Part shown: in pieces, positions 46,134 to 56,417 of the stretch
How positions within the stretch are numbered: the stretch's first letter is position 1
How the letters are laid out: every line of letters starts with the position of its first letter
Assembly: GCF_025972045.1 (NCBI RefSeq)
Contig: NZ_JAPDHX010000006.1
Coordinates: 86,911-150,910 of the forward strand
Length of the DNA: 64,000 bases
Origin: Micropruina sonneratiae
GTDB lineage: Bacteria; Actinomycetota; Actinomycetes; Propionibacteriales; Propionibacteriaceae
Direction of reading: 5' to 3'
Program-made: the position numbers and the translations under genes
The notes under the pieces: model-generated
The model's input: the letters and a program-made list of their open reading frames with translations, nothing else
What the model was told of the DNA's origin: nothing
Databases searched by the model: none

Positions 46134-46216
46134 AGCATAGACCGCGATCAACGGCTTCGCAGACCATCCGGCGTTGTCGCAACCGGCGGCGCCGGGTGGG
46201 CCTGTGCGCATAGGGT
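46134..46216. promoter_or_regulatory. Divergent hemA/hemE promoter region with two leaderless -10 elements
   Basis: The hemA -10 TATGCT is the complement of 46134-46139 and the hemE -10 TAGGGT is at 46211-46216; each ends six bases before a GTG start. One short region sets expression of the first and the late heme genes together. Confidence 0.6.
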
Positions 46217-46222
46217 GAAGCT

Positions 46223-47329
46223 GTGACCCCCTCCGCGCTGCCGGCGACGCACCCGCTCAACGGCACCACCGCCGAGTCGTGGCTGGTCGCCGCGTACCGC
46301 GGCGAGCGTCCCCCGGTGACGCCGGTGTGGTTCATGCGGCAGGCCGGGAGGTCACTGCCCGAATACCGCGAACTGAGGGTCGGCACGCGCATGCTCGAGG
46401 CGTGCCTGGACGCCGAACTGGCCGCCGAGATCACCCTGCAGCCGGTCCGCCGCCACGGGGTCGACGCCGCCATCCTGTTCTCCGACATCGTGGTTCCGCT
46501 GAAGTTGGCGGGCGTCCAGGTCGAGATAGAACCGGGCGTGGGTCCGGTGTTCCCGGCCGCGGTCGACACCCCCGAGGCGGTGACCGCCCTGGTCGGCGAG
46601 CATCCCGCCGAGGCGATGGTCGAGGCGCTGGAGCCGATCAGGGACGCCGTACGCCGGACGGTGGCAGCCCTGCGGCTGCTGCATCACGGCCGGGATCCGC
46701 TGATCGGTTTCGCCGGGGCACCGTTCACCATGGCCGCCTACCTGGTGGCCGGCCGCCCCAGCAAGGACCATCTGGCGGCGCGGGCGATGATGCACCGGCA
46801 CCCCGACGCGTGGCGGCGGTTGCTGGGCTGGTGCGCCGAGTTGTCCGGGGAGTTCCTGCGGGCCCAGGTGCTGGCCGGTGCCTCCGCCGTGCAGCTGTTC
46901 GACTCATGGGCGGGATCGTTGCCGCCGGCCGACTACGCCGCGCACGTCGCGCCGGCCTCGCGGGCCGTCTTCGACCGCGTCCGTGACCTGCACGACGAGC
47001 AGGGCCGCCGCGTGCCACTGGTGCACTTCGCGGTCGGCGCCGGTGAGTTGTACCCGCTGCTCGACCTCGACATCGACTGCGTCGGCGTCGACTGGCGCAC
47101 GCCGCTCGACCAGGCGCAGCGGCGGATCGGCCACGATCGCGCCGTCCAGGGCAACCTCGACCCGGCGCTGCTGGGTGCGCCGTGGCCGGTGCTGCGCGAC
47201 GCCGTCGACGACGTGCTGCTGCGCGGCGGGGTGGCGCCCGGACATGTCTTCAACCTTGGTCACGGCGTCCCGCCGGACACCGATCCGGAGGTGCTGACCC
47301 GGATCGTGGATCACGTGCACAGTCGGTGA
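46223..47329 (+). CDS. hemE: Uroporphyrinogen decarboxylase
   Basis: 368 residues. The signature [16 protein letters not shown] and the second conserved segment [12 protein letters not shown] are present, with the active-site Asp in FSDIV. It removes four carboxyls to make coproporphyrinogen III. The GTG start follows TAGGGT by six bases (leaderless). It leads an operon of late heme genes: hemE, cgoX, hemQ, hemH. Confidence 0.95.
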   Translation: MTPSALPATHPLNGTTAESWLVAAYRGERPPVTPVWFMRQAGRSLPEYRELRVGTRMLEACLDAELAAEITLQPVRRHGVDAAILFSDIVVPLKLAGVQVEIEPGVGPVFPAAVDTPEAVTALVGEHPAEAMVEALEPIRDAVRRTVAALRLLHHGRDPLIGFAGAPFTMAAYLVAGRPSKDHLAARAMMHRHPDAWRRLLGWCAELSGEFLRAQVLAGASAVQLFDSWAGSLPPADYAAHVAPASRAVFDRVRDLHDEQGRRVPLVHFAVGAGELYPLLDLDIDCVGVDWRTPLDQAQRRIGHDRAVQGNLDPALLGAPWPVLRDAVDDVLLRGGVAPGHVFNLGHGVPPDTDPEVLTRIVDHVHSR

Positions 47330-47342
47330 AAGGAAGGGTGCG

Positions 47343-48701
47343 ATGAGCACCGCGGTGGTGGTCGGCGCGGGCCCCGGCGGCCTGGTGGCGGCCTGGGAAC
47401 TGGTCCGGACCGGCTGCGACGTGACCCTGCTGGACGCCTGGAAGTGGCCCGGCGGGCTGCTCGGGCGGGCGCAGGTCGACGGGTTGACGGTGGATGTCGG
47501 CGCGGAGGGCTATTCGGTGCGCGGCGGCACGGTGGAACGCCTGCTCACCGATCTCGGTGCCGACGACCTGATCGCCACCCCCGACCCGGGCGGCGCCTGG
47601 CTGCAGACCGCCGGCGGTCCGCGTCCGATCCCGAAACGGCTGGTGTTCGGCCTGCCCGCCGACCCCGGCGCCGCCGACGTCCGCGCGGTGGTGGGTGAGC
47701 CGGACAGTGGGGACGGCTCTCGCGGTCCGCTGTCCGCAGCGACGTCGTTCGCCGACGTCGTCCGGGCCGGCTACGGGCAGCGGGTGCTCGACGACCTGGT
47801 CTGCCCGCTGGTCGGCGGGGTGTACTCCACCTGGCCCGACGACGTGACGCTGGCCGAACTGGCCCCGGCGCTGGCCGCCCGGATCGACGCCGGGACGCCG
47901 CTGCGCGACGCGGTCGCCGAGGCCGCGGCGCAGGCGCCCAAGGGCGGCGCCGTGCACGGCATCACCGGCGGCATGCACCGGCTCGCCGACCTGCTGATCG
48001 ACTCGGCCCGGGCGTCCGGGACGCTCGAGGTGGCCGTCGGCGAGCCCGCGACGGGGCTCGAGCGGCGTCCGGGCGGGTGGCGGGTCACTACCACGAAGCG
48101 GACGCTGGCGGCCGACCTGGTCGTGCTCGCCGTGCCGCTCGACCGCGCCCTTTCGTTGCTCGGCGGGCCGCCGGCCACCCGGCTCACCGCGTCCCGGATC
48201 GAGGTGATCACCCTGGTGCTGGACGCCCCCGGACTGGCCGGCGAGGCGCCGCGTGGCACCGGCGTCCTGGTCGGCGCTGGGGTCGCCGGGGTGCGCGCCA
48301 AGGCGCTCACCCACTCGAGTGCGAAGTGGCCGTGGCTGCGTGCCGCGGCGCAGGGCCGCGACGTGCTCCGGCTCTCGTACGGACGCCGGGGACAGACCCC
48401 CGCGACCGCGGGACTTGCGCCCGACGACCTGGCCGCGCTGGTCAGGTCGGACGCCTCGGTGCTGCTGGGCCGCGACCTGCCCGAGCCGGCCGCGGTGCAG
48501 CGCGTCGCCTGGCACATCCTGCCTCCTGGGACCCCGGGGCTCGCGGCGGGGCGGCAATGGTTGACTGGGCAACGCACCGATGGGCTGGGGCTGGCCGGCG
48601 CCGGCATCGCCGGGGTTGGCCTGGCGGCCGTGGTCTCCCAGGCCCGCGAGGAGATCGCACGGCTACGTGGAAACACGCAACGACAAGGGAGTTCGGTATG
48701 A
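47343..48701 (+). CDS. cgoX: Coproporphyrinogen III oxidase, flavin type (CgoX/HemY)
   Basis: 452 residues. FAD motif VVVGAGPGGLVAAWEL at the N-terminus, GGVYSTWPDDVTL in the substrate domain and the terminal GLGLAGAGIAGVG nucleotide motif match CgoX/HemY. In actinobacteria this enzyme oxidises coproporphyrinogen III to coproporphyrin III for HemH, not protoporphyrinogen. AAAGGAAGGG precedes the ATG. Its stop overlaps the hemQ start (ATGA). Confidence 0.92.
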   Translation: MSTAVVVGAGPGGLVAAWELVRTGCDVTLLDAWKWPGGLLGRAQVDGLTVDVGAEGYSVRGGTVERLLTDLGADDLIATPDPGGAWLQTAGGPRPIPKRLVFGLPADPGAADVRAVVGEPDSGDGSRGPLSAATSFADVVRAGYGQRVLDDLVCPLVGGVYSTWPDDVTLAELAPALAARIDAGTPLRDAVAEAAAQAPKGGAVHGITGGMHRLADLLIDSARASGTLEVAVGEPATGLERRPGGWRVTTTKRTLAADLVVLAVPLDRALSLLGGPPATRLTASRIEVITLVLDAPGLAGEAPRGTGVLVGAGVAGVRAKALTHSSAKWPWLRAAAQGRDVLRLSYGRRGQTPATAGLAPDDLAALVRSDASVLLGRDLPEPAAVQRVAWHILPPGTPGLAAGRQWLTGQRTDGLGLAGAGIAGVGLAAVVSQAREEIARLRGNTQRQGSSV

Positions 48702-49369
48702 GTGAAGAGGGCCCGTCCGGGTTCGCGGTGTGGTCGGTGCTGCGGCGGGATCCGCTGACCGCGCAGGGCGTGGGAGCGGCGTCGGAGTCGCTGGCCGAGG
48801 CCGTCGCCGCCGTCGAGGCCGAGGGCGTGACGGTGCGCGGCCTGTACGACGTCAGTGCGATGCGGGCCGACGCCGACCTGATGCTGTGGCTGCACGGGGA
48901 CACCGCCGAGGGCCTGCAGTCGGCGGTGCGGCGGCTGCGGCGCTCAACCGAGTTGGCGCCGCTGGCGTTGACCTGGTCGGCGATGGGCGTGCACCGCTCG
49001 GCCGAGTTCAACAAGGCGCACGTGCCGGGCTTCCTGCGTGGCGAGCGGGCCCGCCAGTGGCTGTGCGTCTACCCGTTCGTCCGCTCCTACGACTGGTACG
49101 TGCTGCCCGACGACGAGCGCCGGGCGATGCTCGCCGAGCACGGCCGCAAGGGTGCCGCCTTCCGCAGCGTGATCGCCAACACGGTCTCGGCGTTCGCGCT
49201 CAACGACTACGAGTGGTTGCTGCCGATGGAGTCCGACGAGCTCACCGACCTGGTGGACATGATGCGCGAGCTGCGTGCCACCAGGGCCCGGCTGCACGTG
49301 CGCGAGGAGGTCCCGTTCTTCACCGGGCGCCGGATCGAGGCCGACCAGGTGGCGGAGGTGCTGTCATGA
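48698..49369 (+). CDS. hemQ: Coproheme decarboxylase
   Basis: 223 residues of the Cld/HemQ fold. YPFVRSYDWYVLPDDERR holds the catalytic Tyr segment and AEHGRKG the following helix of actinobacterial HemQ (ChdC). It uses peroxide to turn two propionates of coproheme into the vinyls of heme b. Presence of this gene shows the coproporphyrin-dependent heme route. Overlaps both neighbours by four bases. Confidence 0.95.
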   Translation: MSEEGPSGFAVWSVLRRDPLTAQGVGAASESLAEAVAAVEAEGVTVRGLYDVSAMRADADLMLWLHGDTAEGLQSAVRRLRRSTELAPLALTWSAMGVHRSAEFNKAHVPGFLRGERARQWLCVYPFVRSYDWYVLPDDERRAMLAEHGRKGAAFRSVIANTVSAFALNDYEWLLPMESDELTDLVDMMRELRATRARLHVREEVPFFTGRRIEADQVAEVLS

Positions 49370-50544
49370 GCCCGCTGGGCAGCAAGCCGGCGCCGGCCGA
49401 AGGCGTCCACCTGTCGCCCGGCGCGGCCGTGCCGAGCGCGACGCCGGGAGCGGCGTCCGGCCCCGAGCATGTCGAGGTGCCGACCCGCTACGACGCTGTG
49501 CTGCTGTCGGGTTTCGGCGGCCCCGAGGGCCAGGACGACGTGATTCCGTTCCTGCGCAACGTGACCCGCGGCCGCGGCATCCCCGACGAGCGGCTCGAGG
49601 AGGTGGCCCACCACTACCGGCACTTCGACGGCGTCTCGCCGATCAACGGGCACAACCGAGAGCTGCGGTCCGCCCTGGAGCACAGGCTCGCCGAGCGTGG
49701 TCTGCCGCTGCCGGTGCTGTGGGGCAACCGGAACTGGAAGCCGTACCTCAACGACGCCGTCGCCGACGCCTTCCAGCGCGGGCTGACCACGCTGATCGCG
49801 ATTCCGACCAGCGCCTACTCGTCGTACTCGTCGTGCCGGCAGTACCGCGAGGACTGGGCCGACGCGCTGGCCGACACCGGTCTGGCCGACCGGGTGCTGA
49901 TCGACAAGGTCCGGCCGTTCTTCAACCATCCGGGCTTCGTCCAGCCGTTCATCGAGGGCGTGACGGACGCCGTCGCGGCCGCCGCTGCCGACGGGATCGG
50001 GGCCGACGAGCTCGAGGTGCTGTTCTGCACCCATTCGATCCCCACCGGGGACGCCGCCACCTCGGGCGGCGGCGGCATGTACCCACGCCAGCACGAGGCG
50101 GTCGCCGAGTACGTGATGGCCACGGCCGCCCCCGAGGTGGCCTGGCAGTTGGTGTACCAGTCCCGTTCGGGCCCGCCGCACCAGCCGTGGCTGGAGCCCG
50201 ACGTCAACGACGCCATCGCTGCGCTGACGGGCCGGCGCGGAGTGATCCTGGTGCCGGTGGGCTTCGTCAGCGACCACATGGAAGTGATGTGGGATCTCGA
50301 CACCGAGGCGGTCGAGACCGCCACCGACGCCGGCCTGTGGGTGCGCCGGACGCCGACCCCCGGCGTCCATCCCGCCTTCGTGGATGCCCTGGCCGACCTG
50401 GTCGCCGAGCGGATCGAGGGACGGCCGGCGGCTCAGCGGGCCGCGGTCTCGTCGATCGGTCCCTGGTTCGACGTGTGCCGCCCCGGCTGCTGCGCCAACA
50501 AGCGGCTCGGGTTCAGGCCGGCCATCGCGGGTCTCGCACCGTAG
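49366..50544 (+). CDS. hemH: Coproporphyrin ferrochelatase
   Basis: 392 residues. SGFGGPEGQDDV opens the fold, CTHSIP carries the metal-site His, and PVGFVSDHMEVMWDLD the acidic partner. Cys in YSSCRQY and the C-terminal CRPGCC supply the four ligands of the [2Fe-2S] cluster known from actinobacterial ferrochelatases. It inserts iron into coproporphyrin III. A Pro/Ala-rich extension of about 40 residues precedes the domain. The 3' end overlaps the convergent CDF gene by 32 bases. Confidence 0.94.
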   Translation: MSPLGSKPAPAEGVHLSPGAAVPSATPGAASGPEHVEVPTRYDAVLLSGFGGPEGQDDVIPFLRNVTRGRGIPDERLEEVAHHYRHFDGVSPINGHNRELRSALEHRLAERGLPLPVLWGNRNWKPYLNDAVADAFQRGLTTLIAIPTSAYSSYSSCRQYREDWADALADTGLADRVLIDKVRPFFNHPGFVQPFIEGVTDAVAAAAADGIGADELEVLFCTHSIPTGDAATSGGGGMYPRQHEAVAEYVMATAAPEVAWQLVYQSRSGPPHQPWLEPDVNDAIAALTGRRGVILVPVGFVSDHMEVMWDLDTEAVETATDAGLWVRRTPTPGVHPAFVDALADLVAERIEGRPAAQRAAVSSIGPWFDVCRPGCCANKRLGFRPAIAGLAP

Positions 50545-51508
50545 TCGCCGGGACGAGTGGTTTCGCGCCCGGCGTCGGCAGGGTGAGCAGCGCCCGTTCG
50601 ACCATCGGGTGCTGCTCGAGCCGATCCTCGATCGCCTGGTGCCGGGTGGCGAGGTCGTGCTCGGCGGGGTCGCCGCTGAGGTCGACGGAGGCGACCAGGA
50701 ACACCCGGTCCGAGCCGACGAACTCCATGTGCAGGAAGGTCACAGCGTCGATCTCGTCGAAGGTGAGCAGCGTGGCCAGCACGGTGTCGCGCACCTCGGG
50801 GCGGACCACCTGGCCGATCAGGAACTCCCGGTTGCGGCGGATCAGGAACAGCGCGATGACACCCAGCAGGACGCCGACCAGGATCGACCCGACCGCGTCG
50901 TAGATGGGGTCGCCGGTCGCCTGGTGCAGGCCCATGCCGACTGCCGCGATGGCGAGTCCGATCAGCGCCGCGGCGTCTTCGACGAACACCGCGCGCAGGG
51001 TCGGGTTCGAGGTGCGTTCGATGTAGCGCAAGGGGCGCAGGCCGAAGCGGCGGGCCTCGCCGCGGGTCTGGCGCAACGCCTGCAGGAACGACACCCCCTC
51101 GAGCACGAAGGCCAGCGCCAGCACGAGGTAGCCGATCAGGTAGCTCTCGTGGTCGCTTTCGGTGGCGGTCAACTGCTGGACGCCGTGCGCGATCGACACA
51201 ACGGCGCCGACGGTGAACAGTCCGAAGGCTGCGAACATCGACCACACGTAGGCCTCTCGGCCGTACCCGAACGGATGCTGGGCGTCCCGGGGCCTGGCCG
51301 AGCGCCGCTCGGCGATCAGCAGGAAGACCTCGTTGCCCGTGTCGGCCCATGAGTGGGCGGCCTCGGCCACCATCGACGCCGAGCCGGTGACGAACGCGGC
51401 GATGCTCTTCGCCACCGCGATCAAGAGGTTCGCCCCGAACGCGATCAGCACGGTGAGCATGCTGTCCCCACCGGCGTGGGGGGCGGTGCCCGCTTTCGAA
51501 TCGGCCAT
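50513..51508 (-). CDS. Cation diffusion facilitator (CDF) family transporter
   Basis: 331 residues with six membrane segments. The transport-site pattern HSWADTGNEV (His/Asp) in segment II, HPFGYGREAY after it and FVEDAAALIG in segment V match zinc/manganese/iron CDF antiporters; a cytoplasmic ferredoxin-like domain follows. The metal is not certain; the nearby ferrochelatase is only positional evidence for iron. The ATG at 51508 was preferred (AGGATGG upstream); 51517 would add three residues. Confidence 0.88.
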   Translation of the reverse strand: MADSKAGTAPHAGGDSMLTVLIAFGANLLIAVAKSIAAFVTGSASMVAEAAHSWADTGNEVFLLIAERRSARPRDAQHPFGYGREAYVWSMFAAFGLFTVGAVVSIAHGVQQLTATESDHESYLIGYLVLALAFVLEGVSFLQALRQTRGEARRFGLRPLRYIERTSNPTLRAVFVEDAAALIGLAIAAVGMGLHQATGDPIYDAVGSILVGVLLGVIALFLIRRNREFLIGQVVRPEVRDTVLATLLTFDEIDAVTFLHMEFVGSDRVFLVASVDLSGDPAEHDLATRHQAIEDRLEQHPMVERALLTLPTPGAKPLVPATTVRDPRWPA

Positions 51509-51644
51509 GGGGGCCATCCTGCCGCCCCGGGGCCGCTCGGGACACGTCGCTGCAGGTGATGTTCCGAGCCGAGCGTCACCCGAGGACGTTCTGGTGTCGT
51601 CCTACGCAATTGTGCGCAGGCTGGCCCGTCGCAAGGAGCCACTA

Positions 51645-51701
51645 TGCTTCGTGCTGACCCGAGGGGGGTTGTGAAGCGCATCGGGGGGTGGCGCAGTTAA
51701 C
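51645..51701 (+). CDS. Possible 18-residue leader peptide
   Basis: MLRADPRGVVKRIGGWRS, preceded by AAGGAG with five-base spacing and followed 12 bases later by a strong hairpin. It contains four arginines, and no other gene is in the surrounding 275-base gap, so it looks like a leader ORF of an attenuator or a short free-standing transcript. Not recognised as a known family. Confidence 0.4.
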
Positions 51702-51712
51702 GGGTTGGCTTG

Positions 51713-51752
51713 CGAAGACGGTTGGGCCTTGATCGGCCCGACCGTCTTCGCT
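51713..51752 (+). terminator. Strong hairpin before the TfoX-like gene
   Basis: Arms of 17 bases (51713-51729 and 51736-51752) pair except for one G-U, with loop TTGATC and CCCCTTT shortly after. It lies just after the 18-codon ORF and 32 bases before the TfoX-like gene. It could be an attenuator or the end of a small RNA. Confidence 0.7.
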
Positions 51753-51783
51753 GCCCCTTTCCGCTGACGACATACTCGGGCCC

Positions 51784-52113
51784 ATGGCGTACGACGAGAT
51801 CCTGGCCGGCCGCATCCGCGCCCTGCTGGTCGACGAACCCGGTATCAGCGAGCGGCGCATGTTCGGCGGGCTCGCCTTCCTGGTGGCCGGCAACATGGCG
51901 GTCTGTGCGGCCAGCAGGGGAGCGCTGATGGTGCGCACCGACCCCGCCGACGCCGATGCGCCGTACCTGGCCGCCGCCGAGCCGATGGTGATGCAGGGCC
52001 GCACCCTGAAGGGCTGGCTGGAGGTTGCGGCGCCCGACGTCGCCACCGATGAGGCGCTGGCGCCGATCGTGGCCCACGGCGTCCGCTTCGCCCGGACGCT
52101 GCCGGTCAAGTAG
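51784..52113 (+). CDS. TfoX N-terminal domain protein
   Basis: 109 residues, one TfoX/Sxy N-terminal domain: [18 protein letters not shown] and [14 protein letters not shown]. The C-terminal domain of the competence regulator is missing, so this is the stand-alone form common in actinobacteria, of unknown role. A weak CATACT hexamer lies six bases before the ATG; no Shine-Dalgarno sequence. Confidence 0.85.
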   Translation: MAYDEILAGRIRALLVDEPGISERRMFGGLAFLVAGNMAVCAASRGALMVRTDPADADAPYLAAAEPMVMQGRTLKGWLEVAAPDVATDEALAPIVAHGVRFARTLPVK

Positions 52114-52222
52114 CCGCTGGCGGGTGGCCGCGGCGTCCGCACTGTGGCCGCTGCCAGGTCCTCTGGCGAGATGCGTGCGCAACCCGCTGCGGCGCGGCGG
52201 CGGGAGCCATATTCTCGGCGGC

Positions 52223-53620
<1,398 letters not shown>

Positions 53621-53621
53621 C

Positions 53622-54551
53622 TTGCTGATCGAGCCGACCGCGCTGACGCTGCGCGGGCGCACCTTCACCGCCGCCGATCCGGCGGTGATGGGGATCGTCA
53701 ACGCCACCCCCGACTCGTTCTACTCCGGTGCCCGCTACGCCACCGTGTCCGCGGCCCTGGACGCCGTGGACCGGATGGTCGCCGACGGCGCCGATCTGGT
53801 CGATGTGGGTGGCGTCCGGGCGGGCCAGCAGGGCGAGTGGGTGGACGCCGGGGCCGAGATCGACCGGGTGCGCCCGCTGCTGCTGGCGATCCGTGACCGG
53901 CACCCCGACCTGCTGCTGAGCCTCGACACCTGGCGCGCCGAGGTCGCCGAGGCGTGTGCCGAGGCCCGCCTCGACCTGGTCAACGACACCTGGCAGGGCG
54001 CCGACCCCGACCTGCTCGGCGTCGCGGCCGGTATCGGCGCCGGCTACGTGGTGAGCCACACCGGGGGAGCGGCGCCGCGCACCGACCCCGACGGCGTCCG
54101 CTTCGGCCCGCCGGGTCCGGACGGCACCCCCCGCGACGAACCGGACGACGTGGTCGGCGACGTGCTGGCCACGCTCAGCGCCGGCGCCGAGCGGGCGCTG
54201 GCGGCCGGCATCCCGGCGGGGTCGATCCTGGTCGATCCCACCCTCGACTTCGGCAAGACCACGCGGCATTCGCTGCGGGTGCTGCGCGCCACCGACCGGG
54301 TCGCCGGTCTGGGCTTTCCCGTGCTGCAGGCACTGTCCCGCAAGGATTTCATCGGCGAGACGCTCGACCTCGCCGTCGAGGACAGGCTGGAGGGCACCCT
54401 GGCCGCGACCGCGGTGGCCACCTGGCTGGGGACGGTGTGCTTCCGCGCCCACGACGTCCGGGCCACCAGGCGGGTGGTCGACATGGTGGCGTCCATTCGT
54501 GGCGACCGGCCGGCGTCCGTGAACCGTCGCGGAGTGCGGCAGGAGCAGTGA
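53622..54551 (+). CDS. folP2: Dihydropteroate synthase homologue (FolP2 type)
   Basis: 309 residues from a TTG start one base after fumC. GIVNATPDSF and SLDTWRAEVAEA are DHPS motifs, but the p-aminobenzoate loop GGxSTRPG is replaced by GGVRAGQQGEWVD, as in mycobacterial FolP2, which lacks DHPS activity in published tests. It probably does another pterin- or pyrophosphate-linked reaction. The partial SRK segment ALSRKDFIGE is kept. Confidence 0.8.
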   Translation: MLIEPTALTLRGRTFTAADPAVMGIVNATPDSFYSGARYATVSAALDAVDRMVADGADLVDVGGVRAGQQGEWVDAGAEIDRVRPLLLAIRDRHPDLLLSLDTWRAEVAEACAEARLDLVNDTWQGADPDLLGVAAGIGAGYVVSHTGGAAPRTDPDGVRFGPPGPDGTPRDEPDDVVGDVLATLSAGAERALAAGIPAGSILVDPTLDFGKTTRHSLRVLRATDRVAGLGFPVLQALSRKDFIGETLDLAVEDRLEGTLAATAVATWLGTVCFRAHDVRATRRVVDMVASIRGDRPASVNRRGVRQEQ

Positions 54552-54570
54552 ACCCCGCTAGCCTCGGGCA

Positions 54571-55653
54571 ATGCTCGTGACCAGCGACGTGACCACTGTC
54601 GAGGCGGACCGGATCGTCTTCCGGCTGCCCGACCCCGGCCCCGCGGTCACCCGCGTGCAGTTGTGGTCCGAGGTGCCGGTCGAGGGCAGCGAGTTCAGCC
54701 GCACCGACGTCGGCTGGTCATTGGAGGTGCCGCACCCCGGCGCACACCGGGTCGAGTATCTGTTCACGATCACCCGCGGCAGCGGCGACGCCGCCGAGAC
54801 GGCGATGGTCGTCGACCCGACCAACCCGCTGCAGGTCGACGGCGTGTTCGGCGCGCACTCGTGGCTGCCGCTGCCCGGCTACACCCCGCCGGCCTGGCTG
54901 GACGCCCCGCGGGTGCCGGCGACCCTCACCCCGTGCGAGTTCGCCACCGCCGACGGCCTTGTCTCCGGCGCCGTCTGGCAGCCCGCCGAGGTCGAGCCAG
55001 ATCGGGCACCGACTACGGTGCCCGATCTGACCCGGCTTCCGTTGCTGGTCTGTCACGACGGCTCGCAGATGGCTCGCTACGGCGGCCTGGCCGACTTCGT
55101 GGCAGCCTCGATCGCCACCGGGGCGCTGCCGCCGATGCGGCTGCTGCTGCTCGACCCGGGGCCCCATCGCGACGACCGGTACGCCGCGAACGCCCGCTAC
55201 AGCACCGCCCTGGTCACCGAGATCCTGCCCGCCGTCACGGCCCGGCACCCCACCGCCGGAAAGCCGGTGGTGATGGGGCAGAGTCTCGGCGCCGTCGCCG
55301 CCCTGCACGCCGCGCGCCGTCACCCGGGGACCTTCGCCGGGTTGTTCCTGCAGTCGGGATCGTTCTTCACCCCCGCCTTCGATCCGCAGGAGCGCGGTTA
55401 CTCGCACTGGGCGCAGGTGACCGGTTTCACCTCCACCCTGTACACGGCCGCGGCGCCGGAGACGCTGCCGACGATGGTCGTGTGCGGCTCCGAAGAGGAG
55501 AACCTGGCCAACAACCGGGCGCTGGCCTCGCACCTGTCGGCGTCGGTCGGCGAGGTGGGCTGGGGCGAGGTTCCCGACGGTCACACCTGGACGACGTGGC
55601 GCGACCTGCTCGATCCTTACCTCACCCGTCTACTGCTGGAGGCCTGGACCTGA
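54571..55653 (+). CDS. Enterochelin-esterase-like alpha/beta hydrolase
   Basis: 360 residues. A beta-sandwich N-terminal region (about 1-95, like the Fes/glycogen-binding module) precedes an alpha/beta hydrolase with nucleophile motif GQSLGA and late His in DGHTW. It resembles Fes-type and mycolyl-type esterases. TAGCCT (54559-54564) ends six bases before the ATG (leaderless). It shares an operon with a second esterase and an ATP-grasp enzyme. Confidence 0.82.
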   Translation: MLVTSDVTTVEADRIVFRLPDPGPAVTRVQLWSEVPVEGSEFSRTDVGWSLEVPHPGAHRVEYLFTITRGSGDAAETAMVVDPTNPLQVDGVFGAHSWLPLPGYTPPAWLDAPRVPATLTPCEFATADGLVSGAVWQPAEVEPDRAPTTVPDLTRLPLLVCHDGSQMARYGGLADFVAASIATGALPPMRLLLLDPGPHRDDRYAANARYSTALVTEILPAVTARHPTAGKPVVMGQSLGAVAALHAARRHPGTFAGLFLQSGSFFTPAFDPQERGYSHWAQVTGFTSTLYTAAAPETLPTMVVCGSEEENLANNRALASHLSASVGEVGWGEVPDGHTWTTWRDLLDPYLTRLLLEAWT

Positions 55654-56399
55654 TGGACCGCTACCACGTCGACCTCGACGCTCCCGGCTTCGACCGCCAG
55701 GGCACCGTGATCCGGTACGGACACTGGGGGCGTCCGGTGGTGGTGTTCCCGTCGGAGGCTGGCCGCGCCTGGGACTACGAGAACAACGGCATGGTGGACG
55801 CCGTCGCCCCCCTCATCGACGCGGGTCGGATCAAGCTGTACTGCGTCGACTCGTTCGACGCCAACACCTGGTCCGACGGCTGGCTGTCGCTCGAGGACCG
55901 GGCCCGCAGGCACGGGGCCTACAGCAGTTGGATCACCAACCAGGTCGCCGGCTTCATCGGCACCGACAGCCCCGGCGCCACGGACGCCGTCGTGACCGGT
56001 TGCTCGCTCGGGGCCTACCACGCGTTGCAGTTCGCGCTCACCCGGGCCGACCTGTTCCCGGTGGCGATCTGCCTGTCCGGCAACTATGACCCCTCGACCT
56101 GGCGGGCGTGGGGCGAACGCGGCGAGGCCACCTACTTCAGCAACCCCACCGACTACGTGCCGAACCTGCACGGCAGCCACCTCGACTGGCTGCGGTCGAG
56201 GGTGTTCGCCGTCCTGGTCGCGGGGCAGGGGGCGTGGGAGACGCACCCGACCGGCGCCCTGCCGTCCACCCGGCGGATGGCGCACCTGCTGGGCAGCAAG
56301 GGCATTCCGCACGAGCTCGACCTGTGGGGCTACGACGTGTCGCACGACTGGGACTGGTGGCGCAAGCAGATCGCGCACCATCTGCCGCGGTTCTGCTGA
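55653..56399 (+). CDS. Putative esterase (alpha/beta hydrolase)
   Basis: 248 residues; the ATG overlaps the previous stop by one base (TGATG). The nucleophile motif is GCSLGAYHAL and the His is in GYDVSHDW. The family is annotated as esterase of the S-formylglutathione/esterase D-like fold. Two such hydrolases next to an ATP-grasp gene recur in actinobacteria; the substrate is unknown. Confidence 0.82.
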   Translation: MDRYHVDLDAPGFDRQGTVIRYGHWGRPVVVFPSEAGRAWDYENNGMVDAVAPLIDAGRIKLYCVDSFDANTWSDGWLSLEDRARRHGAYSSWITNQVAGFIGTDSPGATDAVVTGCSLGAYHALQFALTRADLFPVAICLSGNYDPSTWRAWGERGEATYFSNPTDYVPNLHGSHLDWLRSRVFAVLVAGQGAWETHPTGALPSTRRMAHLLGSKGIPHELDLWGYDVSHDWDWWRKQIAHHLPRFC

Positions 56400-56417
56400 A
56401 ATCGCTAGCGTGTCCGC

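Noticed and set aside
51683..51710. Sequence resembling the 5' half of a tRNA (GGGTGGCGCAGTT)
   Set aside because: There is no anticodon arm or TTCGA-containing T arm downstream; a terminator hairpin follows instead.
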